The translations under genes were made by a program, and so were the position numbers. Below the pieces are notes generated by a model, which was given only the letters and a program-made list of their open reading frames with translations, was not told the DNA's origin and searched no databases. A DNA stretch of 62,395 nt from Haematobacter massiliensis (GTDB lineage Bacteria > Pseudomonadota > Alphaproteobacteria > Rhodobacterales > Rhodobacteraceae), in assembly GCF_000740795.1 (NCBI RefSeq), contig NZ_JGYG01000016.1:1-62395 (forward strand), read 5' to 3'. Below are positions 52,115-60,877 of this stretch, piece by piece. The number at the start of each line of letters is the position of its first letter. Positions within the stretch are counted from its first letter, which is position 1.

Positions 52115-52586
52115 GAGCAGGCTCCTTGCTGCGGCGTGACGGAAGCGAGGCCACAAGAATGAACAGCGCCCCAAGCGTGATGGCGATATCGGCACCGTTG
52201 AAGGTGGGCCAGTGCCAATCCTGCCAGTAGAGATCGAGGAAGTCGGTGACGGCCCCCTGCCGCAGCCGGTCGATGATGTTGCCAAGGGCCCCGCCAACGA
52301 TCAGCGCCAGGCCTGCCTTCTCGAACGGGTGGCGTGCCCGGAACGCCATGACGGCAAACATCAGCGTCAGTGCGCCGGTCAGCGCCGCCATCAGCAGGGG
52401 CTTGCCTGCCATGACGCCGCCCATCATGCCAAAGCTGGCGCCTTCGTTGAACCCGAGGGCAAGATTGAAGCCCGGAAAGACCGGAACCGCCATCCCCCGG
52501 GAAAGCAGCGACAGCGCCGCGACCTTGGTCAACTGGTCCACCAGTAATGTGGCGGCGATAAGGAAAATCAGCTTTGTTCGGGTCAT
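52101..52586 (-). CDS. lspA: Lipoprotein signal peptidase LspA
   Basis: 161-residue membrane aspartyl peptidase that cleaves prolipoprotein signals. LVDQLTKVAAL, NLALGFNEGASFGM, GGALGNIIDRLRQGAVTDFLDLYW (first catalytic Asp), and FNGADIAITLGA (second Asp) are intact. In lead and zinc resistance operons (pbrBC) an LspA is a known companion of the P-type ATPase, as here. ATGA overlap with the methyltransferase gene. Confidence 0.94.
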   Translation of the reverse strand: MTRTKLIFLIAATLLVDQLTKVAALSLLSRGMAVPVFPGFNLALGFNEGASFGMMGGVMAGKPLLMAALTGALTLMFAVMAFRARHPFEKAGLALIVGGALGNIIDRLRQGAVTDFLDLYWQDWHWPTFNGADIAITLGALFILVASLPSRRSKEPALDQN

Positions 52587-53206
52587 GGTTCAGCCTTGCG
52601 GTTGATGCCGATCCAGCGCGGGACCGATGCGGCGTATCGGTCATAGTCCGACCCGATTGCCGCGCGCAAGGCGGCCTCTTCCGAACGGATCTGCGTGCTG
52701 GCGGACCACAGGAACAGGATCGGCGCAAGGACCGTCGGTGCAGAGGGGACTGCCAGCGCGACCCCTGCCAGCAACGCCGCCTGTCCGACGAAGGTCGGGT
52801 TGCGGCTGAAGCGGTAGAGCCCGCCAGAGACGAGATCGCCGGTCTCGGCGCCGACCACGCCAACACGCCAGGACGACCCCATCGACATCTGCGCCGCGAA
52901 AGCCACCATCGCGCCAAGGCCTGCGACAAGGACCCCGATCAGGCCAAGGATGACGGCGTGCCCCTCGGTCCAGAGCGGATCGGTCTTGTGAAGCAGGGGT
53001 ATCGCAAGCCAGACCAGCGGCCCGAAGAAAGCGATCGCAAAAGCCGCACGGAATCCCATGGCGGCCAGCCGGTCGCGCCCCTTTGCCCGCGAAAACAGCC
53101 AGACAGACCGGCCCGCAGACTGCGCTGCCACCGCGCTCCCCCAGAAGAACATCGCAAGATAGCCGAACAGAAGGGCCAGCGCGGCGCAGCCAAAACCCGA
53201 GATCAT
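52583..53206 (-). CDS. Isoprenylcysteine carboxyl methyltransferase-like membrane protein
   Basis: 207 residues, five hydrophobic helices. GSSWRVGVVGAETGDLVSGGLYRFSRNPTFVGQAALLAGVAL and RSEEAALRAAIGSDYDRYAASVPRWI are the PEMT/ICMT signature of bacterial membrane methyltransferases. Substrate unknown; such genes often sit beside Zn/Cd/Pb ATPases. Four bases after zntA. Confidence 0.87.
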   Translation of the reverse strand: MISGFGCAALALLFGYLAMFFWGSAVAAQSAGRSVWLFSRAKGRDRLAAMGFRAAFAIAFFGPLVWLAIPLLHKTDPLWTEGHAVILGLIGVLVAGLGAMVAFAAQMSMGSSWRVGVVGAETGDLVSGGLYRFSRNPTFVGQAALLAGVALAVPSAPTVLAPILFLWSASTQIRSEEAALRAAIGSDYDRYAASVPRWIGINRKAEP

Positions 53207-53210
53207 CGAG

Positions 53211-55511
53211 TCACGCCTCGCGTTCCGGGTTGAACCGCAACAGGCGCAGCGCGTTCAGCGTCACCAGCACGGTCGCCCCGGTATCAGCCAGGATCGCAAG
53301 CCAGAGGCCGGTCAGCCCCAAGACGGAAGTCATCAGGAACACCGCCTTCAGGCCAAGCGCGATGGTAACGTTCTGGCGGATGTTGGCCATTGCGGCCCGC
53401 GACAGCCGGATCACCGCCGGGATGTCGGTCACCCGGTCGCGCAGGATAGCCGCATCGGCGGTTTCCAGCGCCACATCGGTCCCGGACCCCATCGCCACGC
53501 CGACATTGGCCTGCTTCAGCGCGGGCGCGTCGTTGATCCCGTCGCCAATCATCATCACGCCGCCCTCGTCGTGCATCGTCTTGATGAACTTCAGCTTGTC
53601 CTCGGGCATCATGTCGGCTTGGAACTCCATCCCCAGGCCCCCCGCGATGGCCGCCGCCGTGCGCGGGTTGTCCCCGGTCAGGATGACTGCGCCGACCCCC
53701 ATGGCCTCGAGTTGGCGCACCGCGTCCTTGGCGTCGTCGCGCGGTTCGTCGCGCATGGCGATCAGGCCGAGCGGGGTCTTCGCGCGGAACACTGCCACGG
53801 CCGTCTTGCCCTCCTCCTCGAACACCGTCGCCTTCCGCAGGCCAAGGCCCTCCAGCCCGCCAAGCTCCATCGCATAGCGCGGCGAGGCGACCCAGGCCGG
53901 GGCATCACCGACCGTTGCGACCACGCCCTTGCCCATCAGCGCCTTGGCATCCTTCGACGCCAGCGCCTCGACCCCGGCCTCCTTCGCCTTGTTCAGGATG
54001 GCGACGGCAAGCGGGTGGCTCGATCCGGTCTCGACCCCGGCGGCAACGGCCAGCAGTTCGGCCTCGGTCGTGGTGCCGAAGGTGACGACATCGGTGACCT
54101 TGGGGCGCCCATGCGTCAGCGTCCCGGTCTTGTCGAACGCGATGCGGCTGACCTTGGACGCCGCTTCGATGACGACACCGCCTTTCATCAAAAGCCCGCG
54201 CCGCGCGCCCGTCGACATCGCCGAGGCGATAGAGGCGGGGACCGAGATGACCAGGGCACAGGGGCAGCCGATGAGAAGCAGCGTCAGGCCGCGATAGACC
54301 CACGTGTTCCAGTCCGCGCCAAAGGCCAGCGGCGGCACCAGGATCACCAGCACCGACAGCGCTACGATCAGCGGCATGTACCAGCGGCTGAAACGGTCAA
54401 TGAAACGTTCGGTCGGCGCGCGCGCCTCCTCGGCCTCTTCCACCAGCCGGATGATCCGGGCGATGGTGTTGTCTTCCGGCCCCTTGGTCACTTTCACCCG
54501 CAGGACGGCCTCGGTGTTGATCGAGCCCGCGAAAACCGTGTCGCCCGGCCCCTTGTTGACCGGCACGCTTTCGCCCGTCACCGGGCTATCGTCGACGCCG
54601 CTGTTGCCTTCGGAAATCTCGCCATCCGCCGGGATGCGGTCGCCGGGACGGACAAGGACGGTCTGCCCGACCGCCAGGCTGGCTGCCGGGACCTCCTGCG
54701 GCTTGCCGTCGATCTCCAGAAGCGCGGTCTTGGGCACGAGGTTTGCCAGCGCCCGGATCCCGTCCCGCGCCTTGCCCGCCGCCACGCCCTCCAGCACTTC
54801 GCCCACAGCGAACAGGAACACGACCAGCGCCGCCTCCTCGGCCGCGTCGATGAACAGGGCGCCGATGGCGGCAACCGTCATCAGACTTTCGATGGTGAAG
54901 GGCTGGCCCATCCGCAGCGCGGCGAAAGCACGTTGTGCGACGGGGGCGACACCGATCAGGCAGGCGGCGACGAAGGCCCATCTGCCGATCTCCGGCGCCA
55001 GATACTCGATGATCCACGCCGCACCCAACAACAGGGCAGTGAAGATTACAAGCTTACCCTTGCCGGTCTGATACCAGCGCTTGCCCCGATCGGCGGGGTC
55101 ATCATGGACATGGCCTGGGCTGCCGTGGCCGGAATCGTCGCTCTTTGCGCTGGCCGTCGCTGCCGGACCGTGGTCGTGCCCTGCATGATCGTGGCCATCG
55201 TCGCGGCTGTGGTCCGCGGCGTCCTCGTCTTCGGCCTTGTTGGCGGCACCGGGCAGCATGAAGTCCTTCTTCGCGCCCGCCTTGCGGGGTTCGATCCCGT
55301 ATCCAAGGGCGCGCACGGTCTTTTCGACCTTGTCGCGTCCGGTCTGCGCCTCATCCAGCGTCAGACGCAGGCGTTCCGACATGATCGCGACCTGGACATC
55401 GCTCACCCCGGGCAAACGCGAAACCGCATCCTTGATCTTCGTCGCGCAGGACCCGCAGTCCATACCGGACACGGTCCAGTCGCAGAATTCTTCGCTTTTT
55501 GAACCCGACAT
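53211..55511 (-). CDS. zntA: Zn/Cd/Pb-exporting P1B-type ATPase (ZntA/CadA/PbrA)
   Basis: 766 residues. One HMA domain with GMDCGSCATKI near residue 15, then a His/Asp-rich linker (residues about 110-150, GHDHAGHDHGP) typical of Zn/Cd pumps. Transport motif [55 protein letters not shown]. First gene of zntA-ICMT-lspA-dsbB-dsbA and divergent from the MerR gene, with a MerR-type promoter between. Whether Zn, Cd or Pb is the main substrate cannot be read from sequence. Confidence 0.94.
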   Translation of the reverse strand: MSGSKSEEFCDWTVSGMDCGSCATKIKDAVSRLPGVSDVQVAIMSERLRLTLDEAQTGRDKVEKTVRALGYGIEPRKAGAKKDFMLPGAANKAEDEDAADHSRDDGHDHAGHDHGPAATASAKSDDSGHGSPGHVHDDPADRGKRWYQTGKGKLVIFTALLLGAAWIIEYLAPEIGRWAFVAACLIGVAPVAQRAFAALRMGQPFTIESLMTVAAIGALFIDAAEEAALVVFLFAVGEVLEGVAAGKARDGIRALANLVPKTALLEIDGKPQEVPAASLAVGQTVLVRPGDRIPADGEISEGNSGVDDSPVTGESVPVNKGPGDTVFAGSINTEAVLRVKVTKGPEDNTIARIIRLVEEAEEARAPTERFIDRFSRWYMPLIVALSVLVILVPPLAFGADWNTWVYRGLTLLLIGCPCALVISVPASIASAMSTGARRGLLMKGGVVIEAASKVSRIAFDKTGTLTHGRPKVTDVVTFGTTTEAELLAVAAGVETGSSHPLAVAILNKAKEAGVEALASKDAKALMGKGVVATVGDAPAWVASPRYAMELGGLEGLGLRKATVFEEEGKTAVAVFRAKTPLGLIAMRDEPRDDAKDAVRQLEAMGVGAVILTGDNPRTAAAIAGGLGMEFQADMMPEDKLKFIKTMHDEGGVMMIGDGINDAPALKQANVGVAMGSGTDVALETADAAILRDRVTDIPAVIRLSRAAMANIRQNVTIALGLKAVFLMTSVLGLTGLWLAILADTGATVLVTLNALRLLRFNPEREA

Positions 55512-55559
55512 CGTCTTCCCTCCTGCCCGGAAGCGGACAGTTGCCCTTATCGAATCAGG

Positions 55560-55590
55560 AACCTAAGTTCTCTAGCAACTAGAGCTTCAA
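55560..55590 (-). promoter_or_regulatory. MerR-type promoter of the zntA operon
   Basis: Read leftwards: TTGAAG, a 19-base spacer with the perfect dyad CTCTAG-TTG-CTAGAG, then TAGGTT. The divergent merR gene starts at 55601, so the regulator also covers its own promoter. Confidence 0.9.
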
Positions 55591-55600
55591 GGGGAATGTG

Positions 55601-56041
55601 ATGCTGACCATCGGAAAATTGGGAGACGCTGCCGGTGTGAAGGTTCCGACGATCCGCTACTACGAGCAGATCGGCCTCTTGCCAGAGGCCGAACGTAGCG
55701 CGGGCAATCAGCGGCTCTACAGCCGAAAGGCGCTGGAGCGTCTAGCGTTCATCCGGCACGCCCGCGGTCTGGGTTTTACGCTCGAAGCAATCCGCGATCT
55801 TCTGAGCCTGTCGGACAGGCCCGATCAGTCTTGCGCCGCCGCCGACGCCATCGCCAGGGCGCAGCTAGCTGAGGTTGAAAGCCGCCTGGCGCGTCTGACC
55901 GCGCTCAAGGCCGAACTGGAACGCATGGTCGTGCAATGTGCAGGCGGGAAGATCGCCGATTGCCGGGTGATCGAGGTGCTGGGAGATCACGCCCATTGCG
56001 CAACCGATCATTGTCATCCGCACGCAGACCATCTGGAATAG
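55601..56041 (+). CDS. MerR-family Zn/Cd/Pb-responsive regulator (CadR/PbrR type)
   Basis: 146 residues. N-terminal TIGKLGDAAGVKVPTIRYYEQIGLL winged helix; Cys78, Cys113 and Cys121 fall at the CadR/PbrR ligand positions; the C-terminus is His/Cys-rich (HAHCATDHCHPHADH), as in CadR. ATG 55601 is preferred over GTG 55598. It likely activates zntA and, by operator match, the sco and dsbA copy 2 promoters. Confidence 0.9.
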   Translation: MLTIGKLGDAAGVKVPTIRYYEQIGLLPEAERSAGNQRLYSRKALERLAFIRHARGLGFTLEAIRDLLSLSDRPDQSCAAADAIARAQLAEVESRLARLTALKAELERMVVQCAGGKIADCRVIEVLGDHAHCATDHCHPHADHLE

Positions 56042-56330
56042 GTGAGCCTCTTGCCGCGTGCTTTATGTGGCGGCCGCCTTCTTGCGTTCAGGTCCACAGC
56101 TTTCAAGGTCACATTGGGCACCATCGGCAAGGTTGGAAACCTGTTTCATTTGCCGTCCACGTTTCCGAAGCCACATCGCGCCGCCAGCCAGAACGGCCAG
56201 CGCGATGGCACTGCACAAGATCACATCGAGGGGTAGGCTGGTGTCGCGTTGCCCTTAAAGGCGAGATGACAAACCCAACAAAATCAATGGTGATGCTTTG
56301 CTGTTAAATGTGAGATTTTGCCTTTAACTC
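56042..56330. other. Gap left of ISL3 with repeats of an unknown element
   Basis: No gene seen. From 56242 it starts TGTCGCGTTGCCCTTAAA, which recurs inverted at 58021-58038 with one mismatch. Inside are further related short blocks (TTAAAGGCGAGAT near 56255, TTAAATGTGAGAT near 56304, and an inverted GCCTTTAAC near 56320), like the repeated binding sites at the end of a Tn7/Tni-type transposon. Confidence 0.45.
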
Positions 56331-58018
56331 GGCTCTGCCTCAATCTGTGTGGCGCACTATCCTGAGAACGGGAAGATTCAGGAGGGATAGTGGTGATTTC
56401 AAGGAAGCACTGGTCGCCCGGGAGCGATGTTTCCGTTCAAAGCGTTGAGCGGCGCGATTCCGGCGGGTGGACTGTATCCGGCAGTCTGACACCAAACGGC
56501 ATCTGCCCAGACTGTGGATTGCAATCGCGACGTCGTCACGGCTGGCGGCGTAGGCGGCTGCAGGATTATCCCGCCCATGGTGACGGGGTTACGGTAACCC
56601 TCTGGGTTTGCCGTTGGCGATGTTTGGCACCCGCCTGCCCGCGTCGGACTTTCTTTGACCAGATCGGCTCGATTGCGCGTCCTTTTGCGCGGCGCACTTC
56701 GCGTGTCGGGGAAATTGTCAGCCATCTTGGGCACGCGACCGGCGGGCGGCCTGCCGAGCGGCTCTTGCACCGCTTGGGCCTTGGGGTCAGTGATGACACG
56801 GTGCTTAGGCAGCTGAAGAACCGTGCTCAAGACACTGCCGAGCCGCCGACCGTCATCGGGATCGACGACTGGAGCTGGCGGAAGTCGCAGACCTACGGCA
56901 CGATCATCGTCGATCTGGAGCGTCGCGCGGTCATCGATGTTCTCGAAGATCGTGATGTGGTCACCTGCACCGACTGGCTGAAACGACATCCCGAGGTGGA
57001 AGTGATCAGCAGAGATCGCTGCGGTCTCTACGCCCAGGCTGCCCGGCAAGGCGCGCCGCAAGCGGAACAGGTCGCCGACCGGTTTCATATCGTGCAGAAC
57101 CTGCGGCAGGCTATCGAGGAGCAGATGAACCTTCACGGCCGTGCGACCGGCAGGGCGCTGCTGTCCGACGCCGACAATATCACCGCAGAGGGAAGCCTTC
57201 TGAAGTCCCGCCTTGCGCACAGGACGTCTCGGGAAGAGATTTTCACCACCATCCATGCGCTTCGAAATCAGGGGCTTACCTGCAGCGAGATTGGGCGGCG
57301 AACAGGGTTCCCTCGTCGCAGCATCGCGAAATGGCTGCAGTTCGAGACGCCGCCGGACCGCAGGCGGGCAGCTTTGAAGCCGACTTCGCCGTGGTACTTT
57401 GAAGAGTTCCTGAGCCAAAGCTGGAAGGGCGGAATTCGAACTGGAAGCGCCCTGTTCCGTCTGATCCGAGAGCGTGGCTACGAGGGGAGCCCGACGCATT
57501 TGCAGCGGCTGCTGGCGGGGTGGCGCAGAGCCGAAAAGCAAGCGAAGGGCCCTGCCTTGGAGCACCAGATCCTGGAACCGGTCCGGGACCCGGAAACGGG
57601 GCACGCGATCTCCCCGGTCATCGCGGCAGCGCTGTGTATCAAACCCCGCGGAAAACTCACCCCGGATCAGGCGCGGAAGGTCGACGCGCTCAAGGCTGGC
57701 TCTCCCGCCTTCGCAACGATGCGCTGCCTCGTCATGCGGTTCAACGGTATCCTGCGTGGCCGCGAGGCAGACCCGCTCCCTGCATGGATCGACGACGCGA
57801 TCGAAACCGACCTGGCGCCCATCGTGCGCTTCGCACGCACATTGAACCGGGATTTCGATGCGGTAAAAAACGCTATCGAGATGCCCTGGAGCAACAGCCA
57901 AGCAGAAGGTCAGATTAATCGTCTGAAGACCCTCAAACGCGCCATGTACGGCCGAGCCGGGCCAGAACTGTTGAGGGCAAGAATGCTGCCCCTCCGCCAC
58001 ACAGATTGAGGCAGAGCC
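56331..58018 (+). mobile_element. ISL3-family insertion sequence
   Basis: 1688 bp bounded by perfect 23-bp inverted repeats (56331-56353 and 57996-58018) starting GGCTCTGCC, as in ISL3 elements. No clean 8-bp duplication is visible; both flanks contain TTTAAC close to the ends. One complete transposase gene. Confidence 0.93.
56390..58009 (+). CDS. ISL3-family transposase
   Basis: 539 residues, full length. N-terminal zinc site (CPDCGLQSRRRHGWRRRRLQDYP and CRWRCLAPACPRRTFFDQ), DDE core with VIGIDDWSWRKSQTYGTIIVDL, VISRDRCGLYAQAARQGAP, ADRFHIVQNL and the C-terminal WSNSQAEGQINRLKTLKRAMYGRA holding the Glu. Start GTG 56390 behind GGAGGGA. Its stop lies inside the right terminal repeat. Confidence 0.95.
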   Translation: MVISRKHWSPGSDVSVQSVERRDSGGWTVSGSLTPNGICPDCGLQSRRRHGWRRRRLQDYPAHGDGVTVTLWVCRWRCLAPACPRRTFFDQIGSIARPFARRTSRVGEIVSHLGHATGGRPAERLLHRLGLGVSDDTVLRQLKNRAQDTAEPPTVIGIDDWSWRKSQTYGTIIVDLERRAVIDVLEDRDVVTCTDWLKRHPEVEVISRDRCGLYAQAARQGAPQAEQVADRFHIVQNLRQAIEEQMNLHGRATGRALLSDADNITAEGSLLKSRLAHRTSREEIFTTIHALRNQGLTCSEIGRRTGFPRRSIAKWLQFETPPDRRRAALKPTSPWYFEEFLSQSWKGGIRTGSALFRLIRERGYEGSPTHLQRLLAGWRRAEKQAKGPALEHQILEPVRDPETGHAISPVIAAALCIKPRGKLTPDQARKVDALKAGSPAFATMRCLVMRFNGILRGREADPLPAWIDDAIETDLAPIVRFARTLNRDFDAVKNAIEMPWSNSQAEGQINRLKTLKRAMYGRAGPELLRARMLPLRHTD

Positions 58019-58233
58019 TATTTAACGGCAACGCGACATCGGCCGTCCAAATGATACTGCATCCAACCATCCGAGAGGGTTCTGGACAAGAAGGTCTGCG
58101 GCTCAAACGTGCCGCCATCCTTGTGGCCTGCGCCGCGACCAGGTTGGCCGGCCGCACTTGGTTGCAGAGACGGCATCCCGAAGAGCGCGCAAAAGCCGTT
58201 GAAGGGCCAGCGGGGGCGTATACTATCGGGGAC

Positions 58234-58833
58234 ATGACAAGCCGTAACCACATTAGCGGACTCTTGCGGCGTGTCGCGGCACTTGTCGCCTTTGTCGCCC
58301 TGCTCTGGGCAATCCAGGTCGTCAACTGGATCTCCGGCTACGGCCTGAACCCGGCGTTCGGACTGATCCCGCGGTCCTTCGGTGGGTTGGACGGCATTAT
58401 CGCGATGCCCCTCTTGCATGGGAGCTTCGCGCACCTGATGGCCAATACGCCGCCGCTGCTGGTGATGGGTGGGCTGATGGTGGCAACCACCACGCGGGCC
58501 TTGCTACCGATGAACGCCGTGGTGATCGGCCTCGGCGGTGCTCTCGTCTGGCTGTTCGGCAGCTCGGCCATCCATATCGGCGCGTCAGGGCTCATCTTCG
58601 GCTGGTTCGGTTTCCTCGTCGTGCGCGGCCTCGTGGATCGCTCGCTGATCACGCTGGGCGCGGCATTGGTGGTCGGTGTCCTCTATGGCTCCATTCTCTG
58701 GGGCGTTCTTGCGGGCCAACCCGGCGTGTCTTGGGAGGCGCATCTCTTCGGTGTCGTCGCTGGCGCGGCCGCGGCGTTCCTGGTCCGAACGCATGTCCAT
58801 GCCCCGCGCTTGAGCGACGTCGATCTGGACTGA
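58234..58833 (+). CDS. Rhomboid-family intramembrane serine protease
   Basis: 199 residues, about six helices. MPLLHGSFAHLMANTPPLL, catalytic Ser in HIGASGLIFGWFGF and catalytic His in SWEAHLFGVVAGAAAAF give the Ser-His dyad. ATG 58234; the frame is open upstream to the ISL3 edge but that part has no rhomboid similarity. No obvious operon partner. Confidence 0.92.
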   Translation: MTSRNHISGLLRRVAALVAFVALLWAIQVVNWISGYGLNPAFGLIPRSFGGLDGIIAMPLLHGSFAHLMANTPPLLVMGGLMVATTTRALLPMNAVVIGLGGALVWLFGSSAIHIGASGLIFGWFGFLVVRGLVDRSLITLGAALVVGVLYGSILWGVLAGQPGVSWEAHLFGVVAGAAAAFLVRTHVHAPRLSDVDLD

Positions 58834-58993
58834 AGCGCCACAACTGACCCGAACGGCCCATAGCGGACGATCGACCTCTCGATGCTACGGGCCAGCAATC
58901 CCCGAACCGGCCACTCGACTTGTTCCGCAGCAAGAAAGTATGACCTGCCCCGAGAGCAGTGGCACCCCATTTTGTTTGACGGTAGCATGACTG

Positions 58994-60877
58994 CTAGGCA
59001 AGATTGTGGACATCCTCCGGCGGGAAGATACCCAGATTGGCTATGGCTGCGTGAGCGCCTGCCGGGTCGTCTGCAACGAAGACGATCGCAAGATCTTGTC
59101 CAGCCCGAGAGCAACAAACGTAGAGAAGCCGACGAGTCCGATCGTACGTAGTCTCCTTTCCTTCCTTCGCGTTCACGTTGTCGGTATCGGAGGGAGGCGT
59201 AATTCCAAAGAGCTTGCCGTAAGAGAACTGGTTATGCCGGCCCTCTTCGTCGTCGATAATCGTGATAACGCGGGTAAACTCCGCCCCTTTCACTCCTTGA
59301 TGCGTTTCGAAGGGTGATTGTTCTTCGATATAGGTCCGATAGCCCCACAGCTCGCTCATTGGCAGGTGAAGTAGTTTTTGGACAGCAGCGGCATCGCCCG
59401 AATCCGTAATTTGTTTCGCGGCGTCGTATTCGGCCATTGCACTCAACAAGCGATCATCAAGCCCGAACATCCTCGCGTGTTTCAGATGAGACAGGGCTTC
59501 GAAAACCGGCACGCTTGAACCTATTGCGCAGGTCTCAGCCAGTACCTTTGCTTTGGAATCCAACTCTTTCAGTACGGCAGGCAGTGTGCTACTTCCTGCT
59601 TGGTTACGCTGGAGCGACGGCGCATGACGGCGAAGGAGACTCATTACCTCGAACTGGTCACCTTTGGCTTGAGCGATTACTAGGGGCATGAGCAACCTTA
59701 GGAACGAAAGCACGGACCAGTGAGTGCCTTCGTCAAAACCTTCCTTCAGAGTCTCGGACGTTTTATCGTGATACGCGTCGTATAGGGCACCGAAGCCCAG
59801 GCGCTCCGCCGCCATCCGGTGAGCGATGACAAGTACCTTCACATCCGCTTCCGGTGCGTCACTAAGCCAGAGAGGATCGTCATGTTTCTTGGCGAGCCAA
59901 TCTCTCACGGCCGCCAGTCGCGCCACTCGATCATCCTTGGGCACAACGAGCAGTTTGGCAGTCCCGACCACGGGAACACGCTTGCCCCCGACCAGCTTGG
60001 TTTTCCCCCCCGTCTGTACTAGCGCGTCGCCCGCAGCCCGAATGTTGTTGATGACCGTCAGGACGGATGTTGGACACCGGAAGTTTTCCGGTTTTTCGAT
60101 CACCTTCCAACCGGCTAGCGGAGCGATCACTCCTGCGCCGGACGTGTAGATCTTCTGCATCGGATCTCCGATGAAGCCGAGGCAGAACTTTGATCCAAGC
60201 GCTGCACATATCGCCTTAAGCGCGGAGACGACATCAGGCGCAGTGTCCTGACTCTCATCGACGAAGATAAACGGAAACTTTTGCCCGACGACTTTAGCGA
60301 TTAGCGGCTGACCCTGTATGAGTTCGGTCGAGAGCCGGATCACGTCGTCGTGACCCAGCACGCCTTTTGGATAGTTGCTGCCGACGCTGTAGTTGAAGCT
60401 TTTTACAGATTTGATCTCTTGCTTTTGGTCGCGATACCGCTCGACGTCAGCGGCGGCCTGAAGACGAGTCTTCTCGTGCGTACGCTTGGTGAAAGCCGCG
60501 ATCTTGGCTTCCGTGTCGGCGATCCTCTGGTCAATGCGCCTGTCGACCCACAGGGCAATGTCGGCCTGAAAAGGTTTCAGAGCAGCCCAGAGAAAGCTGT
60601 GGATCGTCGAGACGTGAAAAAGTGGATCATTGCCGACATCGCCCCAAATCTCATCGACAGCAACTTCGGTGTATGTGATGCAGGCTACTTTCTGGGCGCG
60701 CTGACGGAGATGCGCACCCCGCGTTTTGCGGAGATGATCGAGCGCCTTTACAATCGACGTGGTTTTTCCGGAGCCCGCTCCGGCCACCATCACGAAACCG
60801 GTCGAATTATCATCATCGAGAAGTTCGCGGAGTTCGATGTCTGCTTGCGTATCCGGCTTGCCAGTGCGGCTCGTCAT
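58994..60877 (-). CDS. UvrD/Rep-like superfamily 1 helicase (GajB-like)
   Basis: 627 residues. Walker A VMVAGAGSGKTTSIVKAL at about residue 30, motif Ia VACITYTEVAV, motif II FIFVDESQDTAPDVV, motif III IGDPMQKIY, motif IV FRCPTSV region, late motifs THQGVKGAEFTRVI and RRLLYVCCSRAGQDLAI. The start overlaps the stop of the OLD-type gene (ATGA), the gene order of Gabija anti-phage systems (GajA nuclease, GajB helicase). GajB proteins are usually about 500 residues, so this one is larger. Confidence 0.88.
   Translation of the reverse strand: MTSRTGKPDTQADIELRELLDDDNSTGFVMVAGAGSGKTTSIVKALDHLRKTRGAHLRQRAQKVACITYTEVAVDEIWGDVGNDPLFHVSTIHSFLWAALKPFQADIALWVDRRIDQRIADTEAKIAAFTKRTHEKTRLQAAADVERYRDQKQEIKSVKSFNYSVGSNYPKGVLGHDDVIRLSTELIQGQPLIAKVVGQKFPFIFVDESQDTAPDVVSALKAICAALGSKFCLGFIGDPMQKIYTSGAGVIAPLAGWKVIEKPENFRCPTSVLTVINNIRAAGDALVQTGGKTKLVGGKRVPVVGTAKLLVVPKDDRVARLAAVRDWLAKKHDDPLWLSDAPEADVKVLVIAHRMAAERLGFGALYDAYHDKTSETLKEGFDEGTHWSVLSFLRLLMPLVIAQAKGDQFEVMSLLRRHAPSLQRNQAGSSTLPAVLKELDSKAKVLAETCAIGSSVPVFEALSHLKHARMFGLDDRLLSAMAEYDAAKQITDSGDAAAVQKLLHLPMSELWGYRTYIEEQSPFETHQGVKGAEFTRVITIIDDEEGRHNQFSYGKLFGITPPSDTDNVNAKEGKETTYDRTRRLLYVCCSRAGQDLAIVFVADDPAGAHAAIANLGIFPPEDVHNLA

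Larger units (their letters stand above)
56242..58038. repeat. Outer 18-bp inverted repeat pair around the ISL3 element
   Basis: TGTCGCGTTGCCCTTAAA (56242-56259) and the complement of TTTAACGGCAACGCGACA (58021-58038) match in 17 of 18 positions. TGT...ACA termini fit a transposon; no 5-bp target duplication is present (GCTGG left, TCGGC right). Confidence 0.6.

Noticed and set aside
53571-55502. 643-residue open frame antisense to zntA
   Set aside because: Mirror of a long GC-rich gene. The motifs of a P-type ATPase on the other strand are complete, so this frame is not coding.
56399-58000. 533-residue open frame antisense to the ISL3 transposase
   Set aside because: Shadow frame; it has no ribosome site or known domain.
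56331-58018. Outer repeats as the true ends of the ISL3 element
   Set aside because: The 23-bp perfect repeats starting GGCTCTGCC are the usual ISL3 ends and bracket the transposase exactly; the TGTCGCG repeats lie 89 and 20 bases further out and differ in type.
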